DNA of 64,000 nt from Photobacterium sanctipauli (GCF_003026495.1 NZ_PYMA01000003.1:62001-126000), one strand, 5' to 3'; counted from the stretch's first letter, positions 1-9,621 are shown. The notes: generated by a model from the sequence alone, not told the origin. Made by a program: numbers and translations.

Positions 1-1
1 C

Positions 2-244
2 GGTAAAGAGGCTTGTCTTGTTGTAGAGCAAGACGAACATACATTTGTACCTGCACTGGTGGCGAAAGCCGTTGTTGATACAACAGCTGCAGGCGACTCG
101 TTCAGCGGTGGCTACCTAGCGAAGCGCTTTACCGGTGGTTCTGCTATCCAAGCAGCTCATGCTGGTCACCAAGTTGCATCAACGGTTATCCAGTACCGCG
201 GGGCCGTTATCCCTGCCGACGTAATACCAAATATCTTTGCCTAA
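2..244 (+). CDS. kdgK: 2-keto-3-deoxygluconate kinase, C-terminal part (partial)
   Basis: This is the 3' end of a PfkB/ribokinase-family sugar kinase; the gene begins before the window and the frame is open from base 2. The visible DTTAAGDSFSGGYL stretch is the C-terminal PfkB signature, with the GAGD-like anion hole and catalytic Asp (here AAGD). KdgK phosphorylates 2-keto-3-deoxygluconate to KDPG in the cytoplasm. The next gene, 31 bp downstream on the same strand, is KDPG aldolase, which uses that product, so the substrate assignment rests mainly on this pairing. Another PfkB sugar kinase cannot be fully excluded because the N-terminal half is missing. Confidence 0.85.
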   Translation, partial: GKEACLVVEQDEHTFVPALVAKAVVDTTAAGDSFSGGYLAKRFTGGSAIQAAHAGHQVASTVIQYRGAVIPADVIPNIFA

Positions 245-275
245 CCGACCACATTTTCACTTGTAGGAAACTATC

Positions 276-899
276 ATGAGTAACCTAAACGATAAACTAG
301 CGGCACTGAAAGTTATTCCAGTGATTGCGATTAAAGATGCTGAGGATGCTATTCCACTAGGTAAAGCACTAGTAGACAACGGCATGCCTTGCGCAGAAAT
401 TACTTTCCGTACTGAAGCGGCAGCACAAGCTATCCGCAATATGCGCAACGAATTCCCAGAAATGCTGATTGGTGCTGGTACGGTACTCACTAAAGAGCAA
501 GTTGACGAAGCAATCGATGCTGGCGTCGACTTCATTGTTAGCCCTGGCTTCAACCCAACAACAGTGAAGTACTGCCAAGAAAAAGGCATGCCAATTGTTC
601 CAGGTGTTAACAACCCAAGCCTCGTTGAGCAAGCAATGGAGATGGGCCTACGTACCCTTAAGTTCTTCCCTGCTGAACCTTCTGGCGGTACATCAATGCT
701 TAAAGCACTGACTGCAGTTTACCCTGTTAAGTTCATGCCAACTGGCGGTGTGAGCCTTAGCAACATTGATGATTACCTATCAATTCCTTCTGTATTGGCT
801 TGTGGTGGTACCTGGATGGTTCCAGCCAGCCTAATTGACAACAAGCAGTGGGATGAGCTTGGCGCATTGGTTAAAGATGCAGTAGCTAAAGTTCAGTAA
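276..899 (+). CDS. eda: KDPG/KHG aldolase (2-keto-3-deoxy-6-phosphogluconate aldolase)
   Basis: A class I aldolase of 207 residues, the normal length for Eda. It splits KDPG into pyruvate and glyceraldehyde-3-phosphate, the last step of the Entner-Doudoroff and uronate routes, and can also act on 4-hydroxy-2-oxoglutarate. The Schiff-base lysine is about K129 in TLKFFPAEPSGG, and the acid/base Glu and phosphate-side Arg are in EITFRT (about E41 and R45). It follows kdgK by 31 bp, so the two are probably cotranscribed. A strong hairpin with a T-run starts 95 bp after the stop. Identity is clear. Confidence 0.97.
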   Translation: MSNLNDKLAALKVIPVIAIKDAEDAIPLGKALVDNGMPCAEITFRTEAAAQAIRNMRNEFPEMLIGAGTVLTKEQVDEAIDAGVDFIVSPGFNPTTVKYCQEKGMPIVPGVNNPSLVEQAMEMGLRTLKFFPAEPSGGTSMLKALTAVYPVKFMPTGGVSLSNIDDYLSIPSVLACGGTWMVPASLIDNKQWDELGALVKDAVAKVQ

Positions 900-993
900 T
901 TTGTTGTTTATTGAAATCCTGATGTAAGTCGATCATTTTATTTTTGCGTTTCAAAGACAGCCTATCCTGTTTGTCTTTTATTTATCCTCTTTT

Positions 994-1021
994 GTCCCAG
1001 CTTCGTGCTGGGACTTTTTTT
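994..1021 (+). terminator. Rho-independent terminator after eda
   Basis: Perfect 8-bp stem GTCCCAGC/GCTGGGAC with a 5-nt loop followed by a run of seven T. It ends the kdgK-eda transcript. Confidence 0.9.
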
Positions 1022-1040
1022 ATCTGCATTTCCCAAACCT

Positions 1041-1238
1041 CTAAGACACCGGCTGAGTTGGCCGCAAAATAATAATCGGCATCGGCTCAGGCATTGCCTC
1101 CATCGTTCGGATAAACCCTATATGCTGCTTTCGTATATTTTCCTGCTCACTAGCCGACGACTGCGAGATAGGCTGATAGCTAGAAGCACAGCCAAGGCAT
1201 GTAAGAGTCAGTATTAACAATAAGAAATAACGAAACAT
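1041..1238 (-). CDS. small predicted lipoprotein, function unknown
   Basis: A protein of about 65 residues beginning MFRYFLLLILTLTCLGC. It has a hydrophobic signal segment followed by a Cys in a lipobox-like context (CLGC; the -3 position is Cys, which is not canonical), then a polar tail with QSSASEQENIRKQ and a Pro/Met-rich end. An upstream GTG would add eight arginine-rich residues; the ATG at 1238 gives a normal signal peptide. The family was not recognised. It lies alone between the eda terminator and a DnaQ-like gene. Being this short, it could be spurious, but the signal peptide and Cys argue for a real gene. Confidence 0.5.
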   Translation of the reverse strand: MFRYFLLLILTLTCLGCASSYQPISQSSASEQENIRKQHIGFIRTMEAMPEPMPIIILRPTQPVS

Positions 1239-1345
1239 AAGCCGCACTCTTAAGCGAACCAATTTTAAGAAGGTATCTTAATTGTAATGCAGCCTATCGT
1301 GTTTGAGACGGTTTCTCCTGGGTTACTGTGATTGGACAATATGAA

Positions 1346-2110
1346 TCAGCCACTCACCGTCATTTCATAGTGAACAGCATCATAAATTTGGTGAAGTTGG
1401 GGAGTTTCTGTGCCAAACATTTTCTTCATCATAACCAAAAAAAGTTCGCCAGTGGCCACGGCGTCGATTAATGCACCGTGGCATGGGTACTCGGGAAGCC
1501 CATAGCGCTCACGGATAGAAGAAAGGCGGTAGTCCCCATCTCTTTTGTTGTGCATATTCACGGCCATCGACTTTTCGATTTGTAAGGTATCCAGCCAGAG
1601 GGTCGGCGGAAAACTGATACCAAATTTATCCTGCATGTATTGGTCGATAAAGCCCCTTTCAACCGATAAGCCATGAACGACGACCACTTTGCCCTTCATA
1701 CGCTCGAACAGGGCACTCATTGCTTCATCCAGGCTTTGCCCTTGTTTGAGCATTTCCGGGGTGATCTGGTTGATAACAGCCGTTAAGGCATTAATACCAC
1801 TGCTGTCTTTGATATAGGTTTCATGGCTGGTGTTAAGGTCTAGTGTGCCACCCTTTAACTCTACATAACCAATACTCAGGATATTGTCGGTTTCTGGTGA
1901 CAACCCTGTTGTTTCGAAATCTAGCAACAAGAACTCAAGTTCAGCAAAGTTTTTGCTCTTCTCAGGCCATGAAACCGCAGAGATAGCATTAATTTCTGTT
2001 GGAAGGGCTTCTATACCTGCACCCTCTTTACCTTGCACTTGCTCAAGCCACTTCAAGCGCGCCTTTTCAAGGCGGTTTATAGACTTAAAACGTGAAAACA
2101 ACTGTTTCAT
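1346..2110 (-). CDS. DnaQ-family 3'-5' exonuclease (DNA polymerase III epsilon-like)
   Basis: DEDD-type exonuclease of about 254 residues. ExoI is visible as DFETTG (the D-x-E metal ligands), ExoII around VVVHGLSVERGFID, and ExoIII around HGALIDAVATGEL with the final Asp and conserved His. The N-terminal ~45 residues are charged and outside the nuclease fold. The ATG at 2110 is preferred over the TTG directly before it because an AGGG stretch lies 8 bp upstream. It sits 24 bp downstream of the cNMP/CBS/nucleotidyltransferase gene, a pairing that recurs in gammaproteobacteria. This is not the replicative DnaQ by context; its substrate is unknown. Confidence 0.88.
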   Translation of the reverse strand: MKQLFSRFKSINRLEKARLKWLEQVQGKEGAGIEALPTEINAISAVSWPEKSKNFAELEFLLLDFETTGLSPETDNILSIGYVELKGGTLDLNTSHETYIKDSSGINALTAVINQITPEMLKQGQSLDEAMSALFERMKGKVVVVHGLSVERGFIDQYMQDKFGISFPPTLWLDTLQIEKSMAVNMHNKRDGDYRLSSIRERYGLPEYPCHGALIDAVATGELFLVMMKKMFGTETPQLHQIYDAVHYEMTVSG

Positions 2111-2134
2111 CAATAATACCCTACCCTGAATACC

Positions 2135-4012
2135 TTATTGGTTGCTGTAATTTAGCTTCACCGCTTCTTGCAGCTCAGACACGATCCTGAATGCATCTTT
2201 CAGGTGTTTACGCTCAAAGCTTCCGAACATATCCGGCGAGATATTATTGTTGGGTGTTTCCCCTTTCTTAAGGGCATCAAGTTGATGGGCATAGCGAACA
2301 CGGGTGATAAACCGATAGGCCCCAATCACGTTCTTCAAGCTATCTTCACTTAATACGCCTTGCTCGTGGGCGTAGCGGAATCGCTCTTCGGTTCCGGTTG
2401 CCGAGCCGCCTGTCGATAGGCTATAAATTCGCGCCAAATCCACAATCAAGTTCAAGGCAAACTTCTTGATATTCAGTGTGTTGGTATGCTCACCATTCTT
2501 TTCTAGTACAAAGTTATTAAAAATACCCAGAGGCGGGTGGATAGTCGTTGCCTCTTTGGTCAAGATCGGCAAGAAGGAGCGGTTATCCATCAACAATTGG
2601 TGCAAATGCGCTTGTAGCTGTTCCGAAAGCTCATGGGCACCATAAATTGAGCGCACTTCCAGGAAGACGCTGATATTCAGCAAACGCTCATATTCAGGGT
2701 TGGCAGTCCATTTACGGTAATATTCTTTCCAAACTGACAATGGCTGACACCATTTTGGCACCGAGGCCATGTACTTACCCGAGCATAAGCTATAGCCACA
2801 CGCATCTAGCCATTTGCATACATCCATCGCCATTAACTGGAAGTACATACGTTCATCGTCATTCACCTCATCCGATAAGATAATGGCATTATCTTGATCA
2901 GACAGAAGGTGTATTTCGTTACGCGCATGGGAGCCTGCCACCACCCAAGCATATTCACACGGCGGCTCACCCATTTTCGCCTCGACCAACTGAATGATAC
3001 GGCGGTTGTAGGCATCCATGATCATCGACATGACCTGACCAATGATCTGCGATCCCACATTGCCTTCCACCAGCGCTTCAAAGATAGCCTGCCTTTCAGC
3101 AGTCAGCGCCGGGAGTGCTTCCAATGAATTGGTGTATTTAATTTTTTCAATCAAGAAGATAGCTTGTACACGGTGCTCTTGTACTAGGTGAGTGGTTGTT
3201 AGCAAGCCAACAACTTGCTCGTTTTTCACCACCGGTAGGCTGCGAACATTGTGCTGCATCATCATGGATGCGGCTTTCATTACCAAGTCATCAGGGTCTA
3301 TCAGCAACGGATTGCGAGTCATCACATCACGGATAGGCTGCTCAGTACTCAGTCCCAAGGCAATCACGCGCTTGGCAAGGTCACGGTCGGTGATCACCCC
3401 AGCAATTTTATCGTCTTCGGTCACCACCGCCATGGATGAGCGCTCTTCAATCGTCATGGTATAAGCGGTCTGCTGAATAGTCATATCTGCAGGCACAACC
3501 GCAACCCGGCCACTTGCCACTTCCGACACCTTCTTGAAAAAGAGCCCCTTCTCATCGTCAGACCACACCACACTCAGCGCTGACTGGATCCTCACCTGTG
3601 CCTGCGCGGCAAAGTGCTGGGCATATTCCGGAAATGATTCAAGAATCACTTTTAGCTTGCTATGCGGCACAAGGTACAGCAGGGTATTTTCCATTGCCGT
3701 GGCAATATACGCCATTTCATCTTGGCTATTGGTGCCCTCTTCGGTTTTAAGGAAACTAAAACCAAAAATATCCTCTTCACCCAATTTCGCTCGAAGTACC
3801 CCATTGCTCTTACGCTGTTCCATCGAACCGGTACGAATAATATAGAGGTATGATTCTTCCTGCTCGGTACTGAAATGTATGCGCTCACCCTGTGCCATAT
3901 AGGTGATTTTGATGGATGCTGCAATTTGACGCTGGCACTCGGAAGGCAGCTTATCAAACGGGTCAACATGAGCGATAAATTCAACAATATTAGGCAGTAA
4001 GGTCTGAGGCAT
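2135..4012 (-). CDS. cyclic-nucleotide-binding / CBS-pair / DUF294 nucleotidyltransferase protein
   Basis: Cytoplasmic signalling-type protein of 625 residues with four parts. First is a cNMP-binding-like beta roll (about 15-130), then two CBS motifs (about 165-285, including ITDRDLAKRVIALG and VMTRNPLLIDPDDL). A nucleotidyltransferase domain (about 300-440) carries GSHARNEIHLLSDQDNAIIL with the G-S and paired acidic residues, and a helical DUF294 C-terminal domain follows (about 470-615). Such proteins resemble GlnD-like transferases with small-molecule sensing, but no substrate is established. It precedes the DnaQ-like nuclease in a probable two-gene operon. Its length matches the family. 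Confidence 0.88.
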   Translation of the reverse strand: MPQTLLPNIVEFIAHVDPFDKLPSECQRQIAASIKITYMAQGERIHFSTEQEESYLYIIRTGSMEQRKSNGVLRAKLGEEDIFGFSFLKTEEGTNSQDEMAYIATAMENTLLYLVPHSKLKVILESFPEYAQHFAAQAQVRIQSALSVVWSDDEKGLFFKKVSEVASGRVAVVPADMTIQQTAYTMTIEERSSMAVVTEDDKIAGVITDRDLAKRVIALGLSTEQPIRDVMTRNPLLIDPDDLVMKAASMMMQHNVRSLPVVKNEQVVGLLTTTHLVQEHRVQAIFLIEKIKYTNSLEALPALTAERQAIFEALVEGNVGSQIIGQVMSMIMDAYNRRIIQLVEAKMGEPPCEYAWVVAGSHARNEIHLLSDQDNAIILSDEVNDDERMYFQLMAMDVCKWLDACGYSLCSGKYMASVPKWCQPLSVWKEYYRKWTANPEYERLLNISVFLEVRSIYGAHELSEQLQAHLHQLLMDNRSFLPILTKEATTIHPPLGIFNNFVLEKNGEHTNTLNIKKFALNLIVDLARIYSLSTGGSATGTEERFRYAHEQGVLSEDSLKNVIGAYRFITRVRYAHQLDALKKGETPNNNISPDMFGSFERKHLKDAFRIVSELQEAVKLNYSNQ

Positions 4013-4215
4013 GGGTGGTACTTCCGTATAGCAGCTAGTCGGAACAGCAAGAAAATGGCTGCCCTCACAATTGAGCTATCTTAACACAATTTGCTTTCAA
4101 CTCGCCGACACATCGGAATACTTATAGCGAATTTCGAATAAAAATAGCCGCACAGCTACCAACAAAAAACGCCACCTGTCGGCAGCGCTTTACTTAGCTC
4201 GCAGTTTGTTTTGGA

Positions 4216-7035
4216 TCAGTCTGTTGCCTGCTCCAAATTCGCACTCTCAACTTGCTGCTGCAATACATGCTGCCCCTGCAATACAGGAAACACTTTGCTG
4301 ATATCCGGCTGGGCAAACTTCAATTCACCAATTACAGACTCAAAGCTCGCTTGAACCTGCTTGATAGCAACATCTCTTCCACCTAACGAAGCTGTCTCAG
4401 TCTCTGGGTCAAATAAAACCACAGCAGGCAAATCCGCTGACTTAATGGTGAGTGCGTATTTCGCCTTATCAGAAGCGGTCAAGACAAGCTCAATATACCC
4501 GACGGTCGAAGCGGCCTCTGCGTGGTTGAAATCCAACTCATAGCGCTGCTCACCGTTGTCCATTCGCTGGAAACTCACATTCAATGAGTGGCAAGCACCA
4601 AATCGTAGTTCGGCATCGAAATGTAACCAAGCCGATGGCAAGCAAGGTGACAGGGTCACTTTGCCCGCCAGTAATTCAGGTTTAAACCCGATATAGTCTT
4701 GGTAGCCATTACGGGTAAATTCTGACACTGACCAAGCCTGGGCATAGGTTCCGGTGGTAGTACGTTCGCCAGTTTCACTTAAAAACGCATCCAAGTTTTC
4801 ACTCATGGCACCACGGTGACCAATATTGAGGATTTGATCAGATAAGTTCTGCGTTAACTGGTAAGCAAAATCGGCATAGCCATATTCCACCAAACTGGAT
4901 ACAGTAAAGCCCGCATTCCAACCCCAAATCGTCCCATTATGATAAGCCGCATCTTTGTGATACTCGTTACGGTTCGCATGATATGGGTGGAAGATTGGAT
5001 CATGTTGCGACAGCGAGGTGATCCCCCACGGGAATAGCAGCTCCGACACGGCATTTTTTACCACATTTGCGCCAACTTGCTTTTCAAGCAAACTATTGTC
5101 GAATGGTACTGTCACTGTCATCAACTGGTTAGAGCGTACTTGTAGATCGCGCTGATCGTCTTGGTATAGACGATCCGCTAGCAATGAACTTTGCTGATCC
5201 CAGAACAGCAATTGGAAGTTCTGGCTTACCCGGTCAGCCAATCGCTGGTAACGCACAGCATTTTCATGATCACCTGTGAGTTTCGCCAACTCCACCGCCA
5301 CCTTCAAGCTGGTGTACCAAAGCGCCTGAATATCGTTTGCACGTGTACCGCGGGCAGACCAAGGTAACTTACCCTCGAGTTTGGCATCCATCCAAGTATC
5401 TGGATCACGGTGGGTCATTAAGCCGTATTCATCCAAGTAGTGCTTTTCGATACCGGCAATGTAGGTTTGAACCACTGGATAAACCGACTTGGCATAGGCC
5501 TTATCACCGCTATAGCGTAAATAATCCCAGATTTCACGTACCATCCAAGGCGTGCCATCGGTGGTGTTGTAGATAATATTGGTAAGGCTGGTAACTCGGT
5601 TGGGGATTCGCCCGAAGTTGATACTGTCTTTATCCTCCAACTGCATAGCGGCAAAGTTATCAATGATACTCTTCGCGTCCGAGAAATCACCATTAACCAA
5701 GGTGATGCCCGGAACCGCAATGAACGAATCCCGTCCCCAGCAATCTTTGAACCAAGGTAAGCCAGCCCAGATCCCCTTACCAAACTCGTTAGAAACAAAT
5801 ACCTTGCCCGCTGCTTTCGCCCACATCAACGCACGGTTATATTCCAAATCCGACGTCCAGACATAGGAGTGAGTCAGCATGTCATAAACCTGCTGAAGAT
5901 GAGCCGTCACGCCATCCTGCTCTACCAAGAAATTAGCATGGGCAATGGCCTCTTCTTCCGTTTCAGCGAAAGTGAGGTACACCGTCATCTCATTTACCGC
6001 CTCTGTAGCGGTGATGAGCGGTTTAGTATGGTGGCCGCTTAAGTGGACATGCTCTTTTAAAACAGGTGTATCAACAAAAGTGGTTTCTCTGAACTGGTGT
6101 GATTTGTCCGCACATACTGCAATATATGAAGGCGTTCCCTTTTGCCTTAGTTGCGGTGCAATGCGATAGACGACACCATGCTCAAAACTCACCACCGTCG
6201 AGTTATCCATTGCGATATTAAGCTGCGGAGCCACCGAGAGTTGAGCTGGCTCTAATGACGATACTCTAATCGCAGCACTGCGCTGGCCAGCGGCTTGACC
6301 TGAAAACAACATGAAGGTTTCTTGCGCGCCATTGCCAAAATGGTGAGTCACCCCATACGGCAAGATATCTGCCGATTCTGCCATTGTTTTGTCGTTAATC
6401 TTGCCGTTAGCAAAACTCGCGCATGTGCCAAGATACCAACCTTGCTTATGTCGGTATTTACCTGCTGCAACATATCCATGAGTAACCCCATCGAAATAGC
6501 CATCAAGGTTATCACCGAAGACATAAGGCGCTGACTGCTCAACACGGATCGCTAATTTCTCAAACAAAGCCGCGGGTGCTAATACCTTGCCACCTTTTGC
6601 TACTAACTGGGCTTGGCCAGCCTCGACCGTATGCTCAGACTCAAACAATGCTCGGCTTGGTTCGCTATCTTGGTTCTCGCCACCAGACGCAATAGTCATC
6701 GTTTGACTGTCACCCTTTACCGTCATGCTAACCGTGTATAGGCCGGTATCTGGGGCGCTAAAAGTGAGGTCGTTACCAATCCCCTTGGCAGGGATCAGCG
6801 CCTGAGGTTTGTCTAGCTGGCAATCAACCGCTTTAAATTTATCCGCGGCGAAGCAGAAGGCTTCACTGCCCTGTTGATCGGAGATCTTAAAACTATGCAC
6901 ATCAGCAGATAAGCAAATGACAGCTTCATAACAGCCATTGCCGACATAAGCCATAGGGGTGTCATCCCCCCACCCGTTAAATGTCCCTTTAACGTACATC
7001 TGCTCACTAAAAGGCGCGTTATCTATTGTGCTCAC
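4216..7035 (-). CDS. amylo-alpha-1,6-glucosidase-type (GDE C-terminal family) glycosidase with N-terminal glycan-binding-like domain
   Basis: Protein of 939 residues with no signal peptide, so probably cytoplasmic. The first ~70 residues look like an E-set/CBM48-type sugar-binding module (MYVKGTFNGWGDD). The catalytic (alpha/alpha)6 part, from about residue 390 on, has the debranching-family blocks GLPWFKDCWGRDSF, PDTWMDAKLEGKLPWSARG, DIQALWYTSL and GWNAGFTVSSL. These fit removal of alpha-1,6-linked glucose from limit dextrins. The start is GTG, with GGAAG upstream. It follows malE behind a stem-loop, so it probably belongs to the maltodextrin regulon. Exact linkage specificity cannot be read from sequence. 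Confidence 0.82.
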   Translation of the reverse strand: MSTIDNAPFSEQMYVKGTFNGWGDDTPMAYVGNGCYEAVICLSADVHSFKISDQQGSEAFCFAADKFKAVDCQLDKPQALIPAKGIGNDLTFSAPDTGLYTVSMTVKGDSQTMTIASGGENQDSEPSRALFESEHTVEAGQAQLVAKGGKVLAPAALFEKLAIRVEQSAPYVFGDNLDGYFDGVTHGYVAAGKYRHKQGWYLGTCASFANGKINDKTMAESADILPYGVTHHFGNGAQETFMLFSGQAAGQRSAAIRVSSLEPAQLSVAPQLNIAMDNSTVVSFEHGVVYRIAPQLRQKGTPSYIAVCADKSHQFRETTFVDTPVLKEHVHLSGHHTKPLITATEAVNEMTVYLTFAETEEEAIAHANFLVEQDGVTAHLQQVYDMLTHSYVWTSDLEYNRALMWAKAAGKVFVSNEFGKGIWAGLPWFKDCWGRDSFIAVPGITLVNGDFSDAKSIIDNFAAMQLEDKDSINFGRIPNRVTSLTNIIYNTTDGTPWMVREIWDYLRYSGDKAYAKSVYPVVQTYIAGIEKHYLDEYGLMTHRDPDTWMDAKLEGKLPWSARGTRANDIQALWYTSLKVAVELAKLTGDHENAVRYQRLADRVSQNFQLLFWDQQSSLLADRLYQDDQRDLQVRSNQLMTVTVPFDNSLLEKQVGANVVKNAVSELLFPWGITSLSQHDPIFHPYHANRNEYHKDAAYHNGTIWGWNAGFTVSSLVEYGYADFAYQLTQNLSDQILNIGHRGAMSENLDAFLSETGERTTTGTYAQAWSVSEFTRNGYQDYIGFKPELLAGKVTLSPCLPSAWLHFDAELRFGACHSLNVSFQRMDNGEQRYELDFNHAEAASTVGYIELVLTASDKAKYALTIKSADLPAVVLFDPETETASLGGRDVAIKQVQASFESVIGELKFAQPDISKVFPVLQGQHVLQQQVESANLEQATD

Positions 7036-7087
7036 TTACATTACTTCCAAAACATTAGCCATATCGGCTGGTAGTAAATACAAAAAA

Positions 7088-7130
7088 GCGCAGTGCCTAT
7101 TGTTCCCTTATAGGAAAAAAGACACTGCGC
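7088..7130 (-). terminator. stem-loop between malE and the debranching gene
   Basis: Outer stem GCGCAGTG/CACTGCGC, an inner CCTAT/ATAGG stem, and on the minus strand a run of six T after the hairpin. It may end or attenuate the malE transcript before the downstream gene. Confidence 0.75.
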
Positions 7131-7165
7131 ATTTATTAGGATGAAACCAAGCTCATTCGATCAGC

Positions 7166-8350
7166 TTATTTCAAGATCTGCTCAGCAGCGGTATCCAGTG
7201 CCTCTTTTGGCGTTTGGCGGCCAAGCAATGCATTTTCGATCGCCGCACCTTCAGCAAACCAGTATGGCGTCATTTCCGGAATGTTCGGCATGATCTCGCC
7301 ATTTTCGGCATTGATCATAGAAGCGGCAATGCGGCTATCCTTTTCAAGTACCTGTTGGAATGACTTCAACGTCACCGCACCCAGTGGCTTGTCGTCATTC
7401 ATTTTTGCCAGGCCATCGTCTGTGATCAGGTAGTTCTCAAGAAACTCAACAGAAAGATCCACGTTAGGGCTTGCCGCGTTAATACCGGCGCTCAATACAC
7501 CAACAAATGGGTTCGATTTGCCACCATCCAGTGTTGGGAAGACAGCAACACCATAGTTCAAGTTCGATTTCTCAAGGTTCGCCCACGACCAAGGACCATT
7601 GATGGTCATGGCAACATTACCCTTATTGAATTCTGCTTCAGACACGGCGTAATCAAAATCGGCAGAAACAACACCTTCCTTCGCAAGATCAACCAAGAAG
7701 CTCAAGCCAGCAACGCCTGCCTCGTTATTGATTCCCACTTGTGTGCCATCAAAACCGCCTTCTGTTTTCTTGAAGGCATAACCACCATTGGCTGAAATCA
7801 TTGGCCATGTGAAGTAGGCGTTCTTGATATCCCACATGATGGCTTTTTTACCTTTAGCCGCCATCTCTTTTTCTATTGCGTACAGCTCTTCCCATGTTTT
7901 AGGCGGCTCAGGCAGTAGATCTTTGTTGTAAATCAGCGACGGTGATTCTAAAGCGATTGGGTAGCCGATTAATTTGCCATCGTAGGTCACGGCATCCCAA
8001 CTAAAATCAACCAACTTCTCTTTAAACTCTTGGGAAGGTTTGATCTCAGTTAGCAGGCCTGATTTCGCATAACCGCCGAAGCGGTCGTGAGCCCAGAAGA
8101 TGATGTCTGGACCGCCGCCTGTTGGCGCAACCTGCTGGAACTTCGCTTCAAGTGAGTCAGGGTACTGAACATTGACCTTTACACCGGTATCTTCTTCAAA
8201 CTGGCGACCAACTTCTGCTAGGCCTTCGTAGCCTTTATCACCGTTGATCCAAATTAGAATTTCACCTTCCTGCATTGCAGAGGCAGCCATAGGAAATGCT
8301 AACGCAGCTGCTAAAGAGCACAGAGCAAAGGATTTGATTGCACGTTTCAT
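7166..8350 (-). CDS. malE: maltose/maltodextrin ABC transporter substrate-binding protein
   Basis: Periplasmic binding protein of 394 residues. It has a typical signal peptide (MKRAIKSF, a hydrophobic core, then AASA cleaved before [18 protein letters not shown]) and MalE landmarks such as [30 protein letters not shown] and TINGPWSW. It delivers maltodextrins to a MalFGK2 transporter, but no malF, malG or malK lies in this window, so the partner genes must be elsewhere. A TTG four codons upstream was rejected in favour of the ATG at 8350. The upstream region has a MalT-like box and a CRP-like site, consistent with maltose and cAMP control. Confidence 0.95.
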   Translation of the reverse strand: MKRAIKSFALCSLAAALAFPMAASAMQEGEILIWINGDKGYEGLAEVGRQFEEDTGVKVNVQYPDSLEAKFQQVAPTGGGPDIIFWAHDRFGGYAKSGLLTEIKPSQEFKEKLVDFSWDAVTYDGKLIGYPIALESPSLIYNKDLLPEPPKTWEELYAIEKEMAAKGKKAIMWDIKNAYFTWPMISANGGYAFKKTEGGFDGTQVGINNEAGVAGLSFLVDLAKEGVVSADFDYAVSEAEFNKGNVAMTINGPWSWANLEKSNLNYGVAVFPTLDGGKSNPFVGVLSAGINAASPNVDLSVEFLENYLITDDGLAKMNDDKPLGAVTLKSFQQVLEKDSRIAASMINAENGEIMPNIPEMTPYWFAEGAAIENALLGRQTPKEALDTAAEQILK

Positions 8351-8420
8351 AAAATGTCCCAAATTTTTTTATTAGTTATTTAACGTCAGCATTCTCCTAC
8401 TACTCCCTCAAGATGAGCAT

Positions 8421-8430
8421 CCTCCTCCTG
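8421..8430 (-). promoter_or_regulatory. possible MalT box upstream of malE
   Basis: The minus-strand decamer matches 8 of 10 positions of the enterobacterial MalT box GGGGA(T/G)GAGG. It sits in a strongly purine-rich strand between malE and the divergent small gene. Other, weaker matches lie on both sides. Confidence 0.5.
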
Positions 8431-8460
8431 CCTACGCCCCCCTACTCCTTGCTCCAACAA

Positions 8461-8476
8461 TGTGAAACTGAACACA
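8461..8476. promoter_or_regulatory. possible CRP site upstream of malE
   Basis: TGTGA-N6-ACACA, one mismatch from the TGTGA-N6-TCACA core. It lies 111 bp upstream of the malE start, a plausible activator position beyond the MalT-like box. Confidence 0.5.
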
Positions 8477-8534
8477 TTTTGTAAGTGTTAGAAGCAATAA
8501 TCATGATGCTCAATAGGTGAAAATTTGAGTTACG

Positions 8535-8900
8535 GTGCAAGTGTCGAGAATATTGATACTGGTTTTGGTACCTTCTCTGCACTCGGCTAAAGCCTTCGCC
8601 ATCGCGAAAAATACCGTGTCACCAGAAATTCCCGATCCGGTTGTCAACCACACCGCTTCTGGCAGCTTTTTCCTGGGAGTTGAGTCTGCTTATATGCAAC
8701 CAGTCAAAACTGCCCAAGCAGAGCCCACCAATGACTATGCGCCGGCTTTAGACCAAACCCAAGGCTATTATCTAAATTCAATTGAACAGGCGGTTGCAGA
8801 CGGTGAGATCAATAAAGCGATGCAACTACTAGAAGAAGCAGAGCGACTAGGTATTAAAGATGCACGTAATACGTTCGTCAGTGCGGTAGAAAATAAATAA
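8535..8900 (+). CDS. small secreted protein resembling the C-terminal tail of MalM
   Basis: Protein of about 121 residues with a GTG start; an in-frame stop at 8526 limits the choice. It has a hydrophobic N-terminus ending near AKAFA, so it is probably exported. Its last ~45 residues (for example IEQAVADGEINKAMQLLEEA) align by eye with the end of MalM in this window (IKAAVEKNDMQKALSLMEEA). The large central MalM domain is absent. It is divergent from malE and shares its regulatory region, so it probably belongs to the maltose regulon. It may be a degraded MalM paralogue or a genuine short periplasmic helper. Function is unknown. Confidence 0.6.
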   Translation: MQVSRILILVLVPSLHSAKAFAIAKNTVSPEIPDPVVNHTASGSFFLGVESAYMQPVKTAQAEPTNDYAPALDQTQGYYLNSIEQAVADGEINKAMQLLEEAERLGIKDARNTFVSAVENK

Positions 8901-8961
8901 GGACGAGCGTTATACCCTCATTACTCGCCCCACATACATGCATCAGCCCCAGAACCAAACA

Positions 8962-8988
8962 AGGCTGCCAATAGCAAATTGGCAGCCT
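8962..8988 (+). terminator. hairpin after the small MalM-like gene
   Basis: Perfect inverted repeat AGGCTGCCAAT/ATTGGCAGCCT with a 5-nt loop, 60 bp after the stop. There is no clear T-run, so it may stabilise the mRNA rather than terminate it. I see nothing else between 8901 and 9148. Confidence 0.5.
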
Positions 8989-9148
8989 ATCAGAACTACG
9001 ATAGTAAGCATTCTGCCAAAAATATGACTACACCCACAGAATTAAGCATCAGTAATTGGAAACAAAAAATCCCCACCTATCATTCAGCAGGAAAGAATAA
9101 AACTAATTATCAACAATATATGGATATATTCACGATTAAAGGACTAAT

Positions 9149-9610
9149 ATGTATAAATTTCTTTTACGCTTGCTCATAGCTACTTGTTTTATAGCTAGTA
9201 ATCCTACCTTTGCAAAATTTGAGAATGTCAATGATAAGTTTGAGCAATCGTTACAGCATTGCCTTATAAATGAAGACTTCAAAGAAGAGTCACTCGGTTG
9301 CTTTAACGCCTTACTAATTGATAGCTTCAGCTTTTTTAATGGTGAAGCTGCTACAAACTTATCAAACCAACTAACGGATATATTAAAATCTTGGGTTGCG
9401 GATAAAGATTTTTATGCTATCCATCCGCTTTTAACTGAAAAAAGAGGCAGCATTGTTGAAAGAAGAGCATATTTTATTGAAGATGACTCCGGTGGATTAG
9501 TTTTATTACATGTAACTTTCATTAAGCGACTTAGCGAATGGTCACTTAACTCTGTCTACTTAACAACTAAAAAGGCTGAAATGGAGCAGCTTTTAGGGTT
9601 TTACTTCTAA
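9149..9610 (+). CDS. exported protein of unknown function
   Basis: Protein of 153 residues with a signal peptide (MYKFLLRLLIATCFIASNPTFA) followed by a soluble domain containing two cysteines (QHCLINEDFKEESLGCF) that could form a disulfide. AAAGGA lies upstream of the ATG. The base composition is AT-richer than the flanking maltose genes, which suggests a different origin. The family was not recognised. It ends just before a bidirectional terminator shared with the convergent antiporter gene. Confidence 0.65.
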   Translation: MYKFLLRLLIATCFIASNPTFAKFENVNDKFEQSLQHCLINEDFKEESLGCFNALLIDSFSFFNGEAATNLSNQLTDILKSWVADKDFYAIHPLLTEKRGSIVERRAYFIEDDSGGLVLLHVTFIKRLSEWSLNSVYLTTKKAEMEQLLGFYF

Positions 9611-9621
9611 GACAATTAAAG

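Noticed and set aside
8979..9179. 66-codon frame between the MalM-like gene and the exported protein
   Set aside because: It overlaps the clear start and ribosome site of the exported protein at 9149 and has no protein-like features.
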